The notes below the pieces were generated by a model. That model ran no database searches and had not been told where the DNA came from. It saw only the letters and a list, made by a program, of their open reading frames with translations. A stretch of 64,000 bases of DNA from Acanthopleura granulata (Eukaryota > Mollusca > Polyplacophora > Chitonida > Chitonidae): contig JABBOT010000003.1 in the NCBI GenBank assembly GCA_016165875.1, positions 21,488,873-21,552,872 on the forward strand. The letters are read 5' to 3'. Within the stretch, counting starts at the first letter, position 1; each line of letters opens with the position of its first letter. This document shows, piece by piece, positions 1-15,300 of this stretch. A program made the translations under genes and the position numbers.

Positions 1-982
1 ACCTGTATGTGTTGATCCTTTTCTCCTTTTTTAGGAGCCATATTTGCGATTTTATCAAAGAAAATTTTATGTTGTTGTTGCCTGTCTCAAAACGATGTAC
101 GGGAAGTGGTCGACTTTCAAAATTGGCTCGCAACTGAGGCAATAGCCAATGAGATGGCTTTTGTTGTGGCCAGAAAAAATCAGACACTACAATTGGCTGT
201 AGCGATCTTGTCTAGGGGAGGCAACTGGAAAAATAGCTATTCACCCAAAAATTGGCTTGAGTAGTCTCCCTTACCTGAACAATGTGCCATATTGATCAAC
301 TGGTTAATAGGTCGAGCTGCCAGCTTATTCTTCATACATTTTCTCAGTGTGAGAAATTGGTGTATTTGGGGTGAACAAATAAAGAAATAGTTTTGAAAGT
401 TGTGAAAATGCTCTGCGACCTTGCTTGATCCACACAAAGACTTCACATGTCAGTGTTTAAAACATGTCGTCCGACAAGGCGCCACAGAAAGCCTTCACAG
501 TAACGATCTTGTTCATCCACCAAGATTTAATATACTGCTCAAGCATTGATATTCCACATTGACTGACAAATCACATATTTGATGTTTCAGTATTTCGATA
601 AAGTATATTTGTTATCTTAAGACGACATGAAAAAGTAATATATCTAGGCAACCACACCGTTTCATTATGAAAGCCATAAAAAGCTAAGCAATGGAAAGTA
701 AAACTATATGGAAAGTGGATAAATGCAAGCGCCACACAACTCCCAGAAGGTTACAGGTACCTCAACATTCCTCAGCTTAAATTCTGTGGCAGTCTTAAAT
801 TAAAATCAGCCTCATCAATGTCATTTTTATATGGTGTTTAAAGTTGTACTCAAGAATTCTCTATATGGTAACAGTCAAGTATATGGTGGGTTGAATAAAA
901 AATCAGCCTTTTACGAGCACATGGAACACATCTGGAGTTTAAGTCTGCTGGACTTGCATGTGCTGGATTTGATCCTTTCGCA

Positions 983-1203
983 GGGCTTCCATGGAGGAGA
1001 GGGTTAGCGCGTCAACGCGGCCTAATGGCCCAAGTGCCTCTCACCAATGCAGTCCCGTGAATTCAAGTCCAGCTCATGCTGCCTTCCTCTCCGTGGATTC
1101 CTCCTGGACCTGCCCAGTTTTCTCCCACCATAACGCCCGCCGCCCTCTTATCAGTGAAATCTTCATAAGTACGGCACAAAACATCAATTAAATAGAGAAA
1201 TAA
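983..1203 (+). mobile_element. SINE, family 1 (tRNA-derived head)
   Basis: Head GGCTTCCATGGAGGAGAGGG-GTTAGCGCG (damaged A box), CCTCTCACCAATGCAG, a B box-like GAATTCAAGTCC, the core CTCCCACCATAACG, and the tail AAATCTTCATAAGTACGGCACAAAACATCAATTAAATA. The B box, core and tail match the consensus seen in the other copies. Confidence 0.8.
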
Positions 1204-1347
1204 ATTCTCTGGTCACATGCCAATCAGCTGTGACAAGATCATGTCTTCATGCAGTTTGTATGATCCTCCAAAGGCCTAGTATTCTGGTAGCAATATACAT
1301 GTACAGCAAGGTTCAGTACTTGACTGTTTCAGGTATTTCGAATGGGT

Positions 1348-1475
1348 TTTGTTTATTGGATTGGTGTTTTCCATCGTAGTCTGGAATATTTTATTTATAC
1401 AACAATGACCAGCGTTATGGTGGGGGGGAAACTGGGCAGAGCCCAGGGGAAGCCCATCCATAGATTGCTCCATGG
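1348..1475 (-). mobile_element. SINE family 1, 3' fragment
   Basis: Reverse-oriented tail and core only: TTTATTGGATTGGTGTTTT, then CCAGCGTTATGGTGGGGGGGAAACTGGGCAGAGCCCAGGGGAAG in part. The tRNA-like head is absent. Confidence 0.75.
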
Positions 1476-3394
1476 TCATTGTACTATGCTTACACTCTAA
1501 TGACTTGGCTGAATGGGGTTTAAGGCCGTACAGTTTTCACTTGTACAACAGCAGTCATGGACAGAGGAAACTGGAGTCACCAGCATAAACCACTGCCCTT
1601 TGGTGAACAAGTGACAAACATCATACTATGAAAGTAACTGATCCCCAACAACCATCATGTAAGGCCACTTTAACTGTCACACCAGCACCACTGACCCACT
1701 CGAACTATTTGACTCAGAATTTGATGCAGGTGAAACCAAACAAAACAAGACATACATGCACACAGAGATAACACAAAACAAACACTTCGTGTATAGTCAC
1801 AGAATTTTATGTAAAATAGTTATTATATACAGAAAATTTGTCCTAACATGGATTTAATGACATCAATGATTTGACTTATTATTACAAAAAGCAATAATCA
1901 ACAGGATTAAGCTCATTACCTCCAAAAATTGCAATTAACTTATTAAAGGTAGATAGGTGTGCAGTATTGCCACTGCCATTTGACAGGTGTGGCCGTCGCT
2001 ATTCTCACCTCGCTGGTTTGCATGCATGTGACAGGTGAGGTGAGTTATACACCTGTCCTAATGGCCTCACTCACACAACCTCACAGGTGATGGGCAGCTG
2101 AGCTATTTACACAGACCAGGTATCCAAAAGTAGACAGCACAGGTAAAGAGAGAGAGAGAGCAAGAGGGATAGAGTTATAAACAGAGAGGGAGAGTTCACA
2201 TCTATGTAGAGTTGTGAATTGGTTCTGCCAAGTATACATCTGTTTGTAAGGCAAGAACATTGCCAAGTATTCTCAATAGAAACACATCCAAACACAAGTC
2301 TGGACGCATGCCCATTTAGCTATTGGAACAGGTGTCTTCTTCTATCTTCATCTAGACACTAGCAACCAACTGGATAGAAATCCAATTCTAACCAACCGAT
2401 AGGCTCTTAAAACAATGCATTTCCAACCATAAAGCTATCAATACATAATAATAATTTGGACAGGTCTGCAAAGGGACACAACTGCCATCTGCTCCAACAC
2501 TAAAAATATGTCCATTTCAATACAAGATTTTATATTGATTTATCAATGATGAGTCCATAACCAGGCATTCACATTTTTGGTGTCAAGTGATGATGGTAAT
2601 TAATTACATGTGCTTGAACAGGAGTTCAAAAAACGACAGGCGTAGGCATTGGCAGGTGTAGACATGACCTGACGTGAACTCTTCTGACAATGGTCACAAA
2701 ATTACTAGGCTTTCACAAAAAGATACCTTACATTTATATCTGTAGTACCATCTTCCTTAAAACAACTGCAGTTGTGTAAACATTGGTGATGACAATAGTT
2801 AGGCCTTTGCTATCAGATCCACTCTGTGTATTTAAATCCCCTACTCAGTACTACAGTTCAAGGCCTGAGCAGTTTTCCCAGTGTCAGGATCTTCGATCGA
2901 CGAGCAGAGAAAGCCTAGAGGAATGTCACACAGAGTTATCTCCCCTCCCTTGAGAACCCGTATCCACTAGCTAGCACACGTCTGACTTCACTTCTGACCA
3001 TAGTCAATCAATCAATCACACACATTCTTCTCTCAGAAACTGAGTAAATTGATTTGTATCTGCCTGCCCGGCCTAGTGTCACCAAAACCACCCCACACAG
3101 AAGGAACCAATGAACAGTCACAAATTGCTGATAATAAATCCTTAGTTACAGACAGGGATGTCCTCCATTGTAACTTCCAGCCTACCCGGTGTGTTGATAT
3201 GCCTGCCCAGTACACGGCCTTGAACTACTCAGTTCATCCATACAACCCCTGGATATACAGCTCTTAATTTTTTTAACAATACTTTACGAAGGTGATTAAC
3301 CACCTCTGCTGGTTTTTATCGAACAACTGGAGTTATCTGCCGCTGTTGCAGTACGACAGACACCTCCGTGAGACAACACCACCACATGTAATGC

Positions 3395-6300
3395 TTAGTC
3401 CTCCTCGTCCTGACCAACTTCATCCTCAACAAGAAAAGAGAACTTGTTTTTGTCACTCCAATCCTGAAATGCACAAATATTTTTGGGGGAATGCAGTTAC
3501 GCTGTTTTAATTAAAATTCTTTGGGTGTAATAAAATTCTTAACAGTGCTTACCTTAATTGGGTATCAGTTACAGGTGGATTAAAATTCACTTAAAACTCA
3601 CTTACTCTTTGGTGATGAACTTTATGGATGGAGGAAGTGAAGTGCCCTGGGTAACCATTTGACAAGCTACTGACCAGCTTTACCCCACCTACACACTACA
3701 CTGGTGAAGACAAATGGTCTTCCATGAACAACAAAGACTGCTCAAACTGTCACTCACATGCTGTAAAACGTTTATTGTCACAACAGGATTCTATAAATTC
3801 AATATCCAAGGATAGGATACCTTTTAGTTAGGTGCTGTGCACTTTACTCACTGAGGTACAATGTATGTGAGACACTAGAAACTAAAGTTACATTCCCTTT
3901 ATAACTGACTCTAACCATAACATTTGAGAAACTATTACTCTTATTACATCTTTTATTAGGCCAGTAGCCTTACCTTTTTCACATTTTCTTCATATTTTGG
4001 CATCTCTTCTATAGATTTTGGGACGTGTTTCTCTCTCTGGGGCCTGGAAGGTAAATTGCCATAAATACATCAGTAATCATCACTAAGAGTATGGCATAAA
4101 ACTAGTGGGGATGAATAAAACATATGCTCCCTTAACGTGGTTTATTTACATCACAGCTTTTACAAATGTAACACTATGATTAAACACACATATATTTACA
4201 TGTATTGCTTCCTATTCTATTATGAATTATTGCAACATCACCATGCTACCTCCCACCTCAAAATACCACCAGCTAACTTAGGCCCTAATACAAATGAAAT
4301 TCTGTACAACTGGAAGTGGCTTACTTATGAGCTGCTCCAGCCCCTCGCCCACGGGACGAGAAACTGCCCCGCCCCCCTCTCTCTGGCCCTTCACCGCGCC
4401 CAGCTGGCTTTCCCCACGGACCAGAGCGACGATCGCCGTCATCTGTTCACACAGAATCAGCAGTAGTATCCAAATTAGTCACCACAGTCCTAGTTAAAGC
4501 ATGACCCTAATCTTCAATCTTGCTATCTGAACATTTTTTAAGAATGCACTAATATTTAAGGACATATTTTTGGAATCATGAACTAGACGTTATGACTGAC
4601 AAGTGTAGGCATCTATCAACAAAAAGTGTAACTACAGTTATTTCAGAAGAGGGGTCCAAAGAGACCTAAACAAACATAGGTATTTTCTTATGACGTGCTC
4701 GGTAACTGTAAATCATCTTTTTATGCAGAATTCCCACAAGGCCATGCATACCCCATTATTTATTTATTTATTATTTATTTGATTGGTGGTTTACGTCGTA
4801 CTCAAGAATATTTCACTTATATGACCGCGGCCAGCATTATGATGGGAGGAAATCAGGCAGAGCCCAGGGGAAACCCACGATCACCTGCAGGTTGCTGGCA
4901 GATTTTCCCACGTACAGCCGTAGAGGATGCCAGCATGAGCTGGACTTGAACTCACGGAGACCGCACTGATGGCAGGCTTCTGGGTGATTATGCTGCGCTA
5001 GCACGTAAACAGACTGAGCCACGAATGCTCCGAACACCAAACTACAGAGAAACTGGAAACATCATGTCCCATCATCCATACCCTATGCTCTTCAGTATTA
5101 GATCTGAGAAACTCCTTTGTGTGCAAATTACAGTCCCATATATTTTTACAATGGAAGGCCCCAAATTGTGGCCTAGTGGTTGACACTTTGGGGAATAACC
5201 CAGATGTATTCCACTACCACTTTCTCATTGCAAAGGGCTTTACAGTATATCACAAATGTCTCCTATTCACAAGCAAAACAGCTGATTCAACACTACTTCT
5301 ACATGGCAAAATGGTAACTAAATACTGCTGACGTCACAGCAGAAATAGATGTCTTCTCAGGTTGTAGAAATATCTTGCTCTTGATTGATTAAAACTGCGA
5401 GCATGCCGGTTCATTCGATTTTCCCTACATGGGCATATTTGCTTACTGTGAACTGCGATGTCTGAATCATCCTACCTCACAAAATTTAAAAGTGACATTT
5501 TTTGAACTCTAAATGAGGTTCTTTATCGATATATATATACATTTGGCCTCCTGTTGTTTTTTCTTTTAACTCTTTGTATGTATGATGGTTGATATTTTCA
5601 CAGAATAGATGGGGTAATGATGGTTTGCGCATCCATCACACCTACCGTCATGCTCCGAATGCCTCTTCCTCCAGGGATTTTCTGTGGGAGGTGAAGCTAT
5701 TGACACCTCAGCTTTTCTGACCTGAGTAAAAAATAAAATACTAACAGTACATCCAGTAAAACTCCATGACCTACTTATTCATGACATGAGATAATGAACA
5801 ATAACATCGACAAAAAGATTACTCATGCTGAGCATTTTATCACAAAAATATGTCTTCTATAAAGTAATTTGTGAAAAATTTAGAGAATTTTTTTTCCAGA
5901 CATGGGACAGTGACACAAAAAAACTGAAATTGCTCAGAAAGGTTTGAAATATACCTTACCCTACCAAATTAAATGCAGTTTGGGCACCTTTAGTAAAAGC
6001 GAACAAGGCTTTTCTCTTTTAACTGGAAGAGTCAGAAAGTTGCCAAAAAGAGTGAAAATTCCCATGATTGAAAAACCATGAATGTCTTGAAGCTGCCAAT
6101 TTCTAGTGTAACATCTGTAAACACAAGTTGTCATGGGAGAGAACTCTTACTGGCGTGCGTCTGACTTCAGCCTGCTTGGGAGGAGGAGGATGGGAGGGTG
6201 CCTCAGATTGTGTGCTTGATGGCGATTTCTCCACCTTCCTCTTCTCCCAGATGTTTTCTTTAGGCGGTGGAGCAGGGACTACTTTTGTGTCGTCCCTATG

Positions 6301-9300
6301 TGGAGATGTTTTCGTGTCTGGGGCAACATTTTCCGGAGCTTTGTGTGGAGTCTTCTCCTCGTCAAACACTTCTGAGTTGTTAGAAATTTCACTGTCCCGT
6401 CGTGGCCGATTAGAAGTGGAGGTCAAAGGCGGGGGAACTGTTGCAAAAATACTGACTAATTTATATGACTGACTTTAATGCATTACTGATACGACTGCTG
6501 TAAGGAAAGGAAACTTGAAGTATCTGGAGTAGACAAACCCTTTGTCAATGCATGACAAACCAACCGACTTAGAGCAGTGGCCCAACTGCAAAGTATTCAT
6601 AACACCACGTAAATATCAAAGACTGATAAGCACAAATTGCAGTACTCTGATTTCACATGTAATCTGCTAAAATTAAAAAACACCACACTTACTGTATTTT
6701 GGGGATTTTTAGTCAACTAAACCTGTAATAATACATGTAGTATGCAGTACAGAGTGTTTAGTTTCTTTCATTAAGAAACATCTTTAATGACCAGGATTCA
6801 AATGTGTAATACAGTACATTTGAGATGATCTAAAAATGACCTAATGAAAATTATGGGATTCTAATATCAACTGAGCAACTCAACCAAAAAAAAGGTAATG
6901 TGTTGACAAAATTTTTACAGGGCTGTGGAACAAGCTATTCAAAATGTATGCAAATGAGTTTAAAAAGGGGGTTCTATGTAGTATATGGCAATGACTAACA
7001 ATGAAGGCTTGTGCAGAAGGAAAATGAATTACAAGAAAGAAAATATCAATTAGATATATTATCAGAAAGAATATTAAAAATTAAAGTTAACAAGCTATTA
7101 AACTATGGGGAAAACACACAATTCAAGATGGGAGAGAAAAGTTGGTAAACTGCATATAAAGGGACAAAATAGTAATCAGTTACTGTCATTCTTCAACCTT
7201 TTCACATGTGTGCAAGGTGTTCATTCAACCATATTCTGATGGTATTATTCTGTGTATTGTTGTATTTTTTGTGAAGCCCTGAAACTGGCCAATCCAACCG
7301 ATGTTTTATAAATGTGCATAAATTGCACTGAAAACTTCTCTTTCATACAGGAGGAGGTTGAGGAATCAGGGTAGCTTAACTGAAAACGCAGGCATACACA
7401 GAACGCACAGAAGACCTGATACACACAGAGGGCTGTGTCACAAGGCAGTTTTTAAGATCAGATTACACAGAAGTTTAAGACCCAACTCAACACCACTGTT
7501 GTGTTAGGTCATAAGCGCTCATGTACGGCTCTCAGTGACTGGAACCACTCCTTATGAGCAGCTGGCTGGAGCTGGTTCCTGCCTTAAAATCTTGTGTACG
7601 ATGTTTATTACAGCCTGATGTTAGTCTCTGGCTAATCTTGCATTAAGGTAATGTCATGGCATTTTAAGCAAGCTTGCACCGTTACAACTGCTGGAAAGAG
7701 CCCATGAAAGGCTAAACAGTAGCATCAGAAAAATCAACAGTAGCACCAGAAAACCAAACAGTAAGATTAGTTGTAAGATCAGGAAACTAAACAGTAAGAC
7801 CAGAAAACTAAAATAACTGAGAGAAAAGAAAGCAGAGTCAGGGCAAGTCACAGCTGGACTTTACCTGGACGAATACCTTTTCCCGACCCACTACTGCTGA
7901 GTCGACGCTCCCTGCCTGTACCTCCATCAGACGAGCGCCCGCTGTCACGGCGTGTTCTAGATGAACTCTGCGACCTACACAGACATGTACACGACAGTTA
8001 GCTGAGAGACAACCACTAAAGACAAACCTAGATTCAAATAACTGAGAAAGAAATATAAACATTATCTACAGGAGACTTCATTGTATAAACCACAACAATG
8101 AAAATGACTGGTGACGAATTGTAGGCCGCGATGCAGAACAAGATATTTTGGCTAGGATCATTATTTAAATAAAATGCTTCAATGTATGAAAATCTACGTA
8201 CACAGCAAATGTAATTTGCATGGAAAATGCCCTTGAAAAACTATTAGTATTTGTTTGATGCAGTCCTCAGGTCCAGGAGATTTTCTATTAAACAATGGCA
8301 GTCAGAGTCATGGATGGAAGAAATCAATGTGGCAGAGGTAAACCAACAGCACTTGAGAATTACATGTAACTGATGAACATTCACATGTGATACATACACT
8401 GATCATGCTGAACGGGTTTAACAGGCATCAGATTTGCTGTAAACTTCATGTAAGACCACCAAAATTTCACTTATCCAACGGCAGCAGAGGGTGGGGGAGA
8501 CCCACCACCATCCACAGGTTGCCGGCCAGTGTACTAAGGCTCTCAACAAAAAATATAGGCAGGCCAATCCATGGCTGGTTAAGAGCCAACACATTGTGTG
8601 TCAAAAGGACAGACAGACAGACAAGCATCACTGGCCTCCCGCACCCTTCCCCATGTGACAACCCACCCACTGTAATCAATACACAGTGATGTCTGACCAG
8701 ACTTTCCTGTAATCGCCCACCCACTGTAATCAATACACAGTGATGTCTGACCAGACTTTCCTGTAATGCCCCACCCACTGTAATCAATACACAGTGATGT
8801 CTGACCAGACTGTCCTGTAATCCCCCACCCAGTGTAATCAATACACAGTGATGTCTGACCAGTCTTTCCTGTAATCCCTCACCCAGTGTAATCAATACAC
8901 AGTGACATCTGACCAGTCTTTCCTGTAATCCCCTACCCACTGTAATCAATACACAGTGACATCTGACCAGTCTTTCCTGTAATCCCCGTCACGGTTTTCC
9001 TTCTCCTCCTCAACTTTGCGGCGTAACTCCTCCTCTCTCTCTCGCTGCAGACGCTCTTCTATCTCACGCTCGCGCGACGCCGTGTCCACAGGTTTTGCCC
9101 CTCCAAATATAGAAGAGGTTGTCTGCGGATTTGATTGTTCCACAGGTTTCGTGCGGGGCGCTAACTGCAACTTTGGTCTCTCTTTGGGAGGTTCTACAAA
9201 CCGATCACAAATTCATTTTAGAACAGGATGAAAAATTTCATGGGGAGCACCTGTTACTCATGTCACCTCATCACATCTCTTAATGTTCAAGTCCTTCTAT

Positions 9301-12300
9301 AAACTACTACACCAATACCTACACTTGGAACATATAGAAAGTCCTAACTTTCTCCCTGACCATAACTGTCTGCCAATCTACCCACAGCCCTACGGATTAG
9401 TAGCGACATACTTATAACAAAGAGAAAAAGATGCCAATAAAACACTGTGACAGTATAATCTTTTGTATATGAACTTATTGCTTTCAGATCAGTCTTGCAT
9501 TCAAAGGGTAATATAACTCCTCTAAAATAAGTCATTACAAACCCAGAGCTCTTTACTTCTTTCACCATACAGAACTGTTTTGTAACCCTATGGCCATTAA
9601 GCAAAGAGGTATTGCACAAGCACTGTGGCCCAACAGCAGAGAATAGTGTGTTTTTTACAAAGGCTAGGCCAATTTGTATAGGCAGGAAATGGCCCTCATT
9701 CATACTTCTGGTTTTAACCATCATATTATTAAAGCCAATGGCTAGCTACATGCATCAAGTATAAAATCAGAATCAAAGAAGACTACCAAAGATGATGTCC
9801 ACTTTACCTTTGCTGGATTCCCGACTACTGGGTCTATCCATAGATCTGTAAGAAACACAGCACAACATGTCAAAGCTCAGACTGGTGACCTGGCCGTTTT
9901 CTACGGTCAGGTGTGGCAACAATACCATGTTAAAAGACACGCAAAGCCACTACAACTATTATAGTGCTGAACAGTTAAAACATTTCAGTGCATCTTCAAG
10001 ACATCTGGGGGGAACTAAAACATTATGTGTGCTACGACATTATTGAGACGACCTGACAAATCTGTACATTGTAAGTGAATTAAACAGAACGATCAACAGT
10101 GATTTTATCAAGGTATGAATCCAGTAGATCGCCCGGGGGTTTAACTACAAGGTACACTTTGGGGCAAGCTACATCTACATCAACATTAGTATAAGTCAAA
10201 ATGTAATGTAATCTAAATCAGCCAAACGCTTGCTAAGTCGTCAGAGTTGGTGGTTAGTCAAACGCAATCAATCCAAAACAAACACATCAGCACAATAATG
10301 AGTGTTAATCACACATTAATTCTTGTCAACACCAGAAGCAAAGGGAAAAGAACTCATTTCATAGAGCAGTTCAGTTGATGCAGATACTCAACCATGTGTA
10401 TACATCATGTAGGAAAGCAAACTGTCTGTTACACCTGTAAATTAATAGATCCAACCAATCCTTGCCAAGTTTTTTACCACTGCGGCCAGGAGTGATGCCA
10501 AATCCATATACTAAACAAACCAGCAGGACAGTCGTCTCTGAAATATTATCCCTTTCACTAGACATGAGAGCTGTTTCTTACTCATCAGCTTAGATCTGGC
10601 TCTTATTTATTTAATTTAGCCTGTGCTGTCCTCAACAGCATGCCAAAGCCATGCCTCATAAACACTGCTTTCTGGTTGCAACAAATCAAGTTTAACTTCA
10701 CTTCAATTTGCTGCTTCTGAAAATGAAAACTTGGTCAGTTTTACAAAACTTACTGAGCTCACTAGATAGGAAACTCGTAAAACATTCCTCATTTAACAAA
10801 GTGGTCCAAAGCCATGTTCTCCTTTGTTCCTTCTTGGATTATGTCACACTTCTAGGTGCATGTGTGCTCAGAAAGCACTTAGGTAGTACACAAAGACTGC
10901 AGCATCACAGCAGAAAATGCTGTGTTTTGGACCCTTTTGTGTAGCCCGTTTGAGTCTCCCATTACTTAAGACCCTAGAGTTTTTTTCAAAGTCCAACATG
11001 AAGTGTTTTTCACAAAACCCACGATTCTGAATGTCGCTCGACAAAGATTGCATTCCGTTCATGCTGATGTGCAGGTTATTTCTGTGTTAACCATGACCTT
11101 ACAGCCTTGATTCTTCCTGGGCTAGTCAAAAATTACGAAGTAAGAATCGAAGACATACTTCGCTAAAAGGAACCTGTTCTTGTGTAGCACAACATTTGGC
11201 ACACTGAGCGTAGTAGCAGCAAACCATCGAGTACCTGGTCAGTGAATGCAACATTACAGAGTTAAAGAGCAATTAATGTTTAAATGAATCACCCACCTAT
11301 CTTAGACTAAACCCTGGACATGCTGTTAGTACAACATGCCCTAATTACCAGCAATGTAAACTTCACTCGGATGTATATGTCAGCCCCTAGACAATTCATA
11401 GCGCTCTATGCTGTTATTTTACCATACTGGCTCGTTTTAAACAGTAGCCCACAGCACCTTTATAGTCTGTCAGTGATCAATATAAGGGGAGCTAACAATT
11501 ACTGACAACATAAAGGGAACAAACAGTGACAGTGAGTTAACTGACTGGCTGCTGTCCCAGCTCATTCAGCGGAGCTGTCCTCGTGCTGGCTACACACGCA
11601 CACAGCAGGCCATGCCTAGGAGAGAGCTGTCCCACAAACCTCCTGTTAGATCGGTCTCGGCTGTTATACCTCTCTCGGCTGTTATACCGTTCCCGGCTGT
11701 TGTAGCGCTCTCGACTCCCATACCTTTCCCTGTTATTATAGCGCTCTAGGCTGCCGTACCTGTTGTCTCGCCGGTCAACGTTGTAGCGATCTCCATATCG
11801 TCCTCTGCCATACTTCCCATCCCCATCATCTTGGTGATACCCTGATCCAAAGTTACCTCTTCTCCCATAACCTGGCGTATACAAAAAAAACAAATATGTA
11901 AAATATTTACAGTAAGTCTGTTATGATATCACAAGCTCAGAACATTTAACTTCACTTAACTTTTCACTAAGACGAAATTAGTGCTCAATAAAACAGAATT
12001 AAGTTAAATAACAGTACAGAAATCTTAGAAAATTAATTTTTTTAACTTCAACTCAAATGAACACAAAATTATCCACTTGGTAAGAAGGGAACTAAAACCA
12101 CCCAAAACAAAACTCAAATGTTTAGTATAAATCAATAAGCACCTCTCTCATCCGAGCCCTGGTAGCCTCTATCTCCACCATATCCCCGGTCCCCGCCATA
12201 TCCCCGATCACCTCCATATCCCCGGTCGCCGCCATATCCTCGATCGCCTCCATATCCCCGGTCGCCTCCATATCCCCGGTCGCCTCCATATCCTCTACCA

Positions 12301-15300
12301 CCACCGTACCCTCTATCGCTGTTATATCCTCGGTCCCCACCGTAGCCTCTGTCGCCTCCATAACCCCTGTCCCTGTCTCCTCCGTAACCACGCTCCCGAT
12401 CGTAACCACCATCTCGTCTCCGGTCGCCATAGCGATCATTTGAACCACCATACCGATCGCTATATCCTGAGCCGCCATATCTGCCACCATCACGACCCCC
12501 TTCATACCGATCATTGTAGCGATCTGTAACAGTTAAACCTCAGTAAATTATACGCACAGAATGTTTCTCCACATGAATACTGATCCTTGGACGTTTATCT
12601 GAAGTACAGTCTAACATCACAAGACTAAAGCAGTTAAAATGAAAACATGCTTCTTTGTAGGTTAAGTGTGTTACATAACTTGTCAGAGAATTTTCAAAAG
12701 ACATCACGTTACAGTTTAAATTTGCTGACCCATGAAAAGACAAGTAATAAAACCCTTAATATGTTTTATTAAAGGGAGAGTTTCATGAATCAATGATCAA
12801 CTTAAGTCAAGAATGTTGAGTTTTAAAAAATTCATGGAGAGAACTCAAAACCTTCACAATGCCAATTTGCCTTTCTTACTTATTCCTTTCAAAGGAATGT
12901 ATCCTAAAAAACTGACACAGATTTTACTTCATTTTTGTTGTTGGTCCCTCTGAACCTCATAAGGCCAACACAGGCCAGATGGCACATCGCGGCTATCCCT
13001 CACCATCTTGTTTGTACTCTGGAGGGTCATCTCTCCGTCTCCAGTCACTCTCTGTCCTGTCAGGCCTGCCATCATCTCTGCCGCCGCGCCCGTTCCTGTC
13101 TCGGTCTGAAACAGAGCCAAACATCCTCAGCATGTATAATGGCAGGCTTAACGACATCACAAAGTATCAGCACAACGAAATGCTTTCACATTAAGTGACA
13201 CAGCACAATCAGATTTATGTGGTACAAAACCACCCTCACATAATAAATATGTTGTACATGTTCCCCAAAATAAAAACTCAAAGTTAATACTGATATTCTA
13301 AACAGATCACGATTTTGGTTTTTTTTACAACGCTTTTAAAATAATCCCATTGTATTACAAAGTAGTATAAACCAGGTTGTAAACTGTTACTTTCAGTCTG
13401 AATTTTCGGGGCCTTTTTCTTCAAGCATTGCACCCTTACCTCCTGACTGTTGACCAGCAAGATCTACACGGATTTTTCTCCCTTGCAACATCTGCAACAC
13501 AAGACCAATTATTACCTCACGTGTACATTTCACATCTATTGTGCTCGGCAAGTGAAAAATTTTATCCTTATCAGGTACACTATCTACTACCATTCAGGAC
13601 TGTTCTGCTTTTGACAGAACTTGGTTAGGAATTCTTATGTTCATGAAGACTTGAATAAATAAATCACATTAACCAAAAGTCATTAACAATCATATAAATT
13701 TATTTTAGTTCACTGGTGTTTTATGCTGTACACAAGAATATTTCACTTTACAACAGCTGCCATCATTATGGTGGGAAGAAATCCATCAGAGCCTGGGGGA
13801 ATCCCATGGTCATCGTCAGCTTGCTGGTGGATCTTCTCGCGAACGACAAGAGAGGAAGCCAGCGTGCTCTGGACTTGAACTCACAGCTACCGCATTGGTG
13901 TGAGGCACCTGGGACATTTGGGTGCGCTAGTGCGTTAACCCCCTCTGCCATGAATGAACCATACTGACTATGGAGTGAAATACTTGCAACGACAACGAAT
14001 TGTACCTCATCGTTCATGCCTAATGCATCTATCAGTCCCTGTCGGTCTTCAAATTCAGCATACCCAAACCCTCTGGACCTACTCCCATCATCAGGCAGTC
14101 TCACATTGTTCACCTGGAAAACAGCAAAAGAAAAATAAACACTTAAAGAATCACTCCGTAACATTTTAAACGAAGTCCCAAACAATATTACCTGAAGGAT
14201 AGTGCAAAAAGTACAATCAAATACTCCTGACATTTTTTTTAGGAAGCCCACTGTTTCGATTCTCTCCAAATCAAAACAAAAGCTGTTTGTAAAAGTTTCA
14301 AGACCAGAATGTGCTGAGTTTGTCTCAGGAATATACCTCCATGTACATGTCAATGTGCTGTTATATGTATAAGTACATCGCAAACGTAACAGACAGTAGC
14401 ACGAGATGTAAACCTTATCTGTACCTTTAAATTTCGGAAAAAGCCAATAATGTCATCCTCGGAGATATCATATGGCAAATTTCCCAGAAAAGCTGTGTAC
14501 GGGGGTGCCGTGGGCACTTTGGAGGGGTCAAAATCAGGCCCGCGTGCTGCTCGAGGTGCCGTGGGTAATAAGCTGCGATTAACAGCCACCTTGGGGCCCA
14601 TGCCCATTCCATACTCAAAGTCATTATCTGTTCAGGAAAAAATGTATTCATAAGCGCAACAAAGAGAAACATTCATTTCATAAACTTAATCTGTATTACT
14701 ATGAGCATTATGTTAAAAATGTAATATATACTCAATTAAAAGATATATACATATAGGAATACATTTAGTTATGTTATATACCTTTTGCTTAACTAGAATC
14801 AAACTGCATAAACGTATAATGCATATTACATGTGTTCATGAGAGCTTCAACTGTGGTCTGTTGATTTTCAAATATCGATGTTAAGATCAAATATATGTAT
14901 AAAGAAAATCTCAACACTACACAGATACACAAATCCGACACTCAACAAATATGCAGGATTGTTCTATGTTCATGCTGATGGAAAAACTGTTTTCAGCCAA
15001 CTTACCGTCCATGTCCTGGCTCTCCATTTCGGTGGCCCAGTCAAGAGACTTGTTAGCGAGAACATAGCTGGTTCCGGGTCCAGCTGACCCCTGGTCATCC
15101 GCCAAAAACGCATTGAGGGACAAAGTTTGACCCTTCTTCTTCTGCTTCTTCTTTGTTGCAGCTTCATGAAAAGGAAATGATATACACATATAATATGAAC
15201 AATTGAACTGCAGTCAAAAAATATACTAGCAAAAGACAAATGAAACCATATACTAGGTAGACATGATTAAATGTCCAAAATTTGTTTGAAAAACAGCTAC

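Larger units (their letters stand above)
1..3394. other. 3' flank of EIF4B; no recognisable gene
   Basis: The EIF4B 3' UTR must lie in the right part of this stretch, but no single polyadenylation signal stands out. Contents: one full SINE (983-1203), a reverse SINE fragment (1348-1475), a short GA-rich tract (2147-2163) and unstructured AT-rich DNA. Short ORFs here have no recognisable content. Confidence 0.5.

Noticed and set aside
4321..4330. In-frame stop just after EIF4B exon 4325-4442
   Set aside because: A good donor (AA|GTAAGC) precedes it and splicing to 3974-4043 keeps frame. It would matter only if the intron were retained.
8467..8949. 160-codon minus-strand ORF with a repeated [18 protein letters not shown] unit
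   Set aside because: It is the 54-bp tandem repeat read in a frame different from the EIF4B exon, and it has no splice context.
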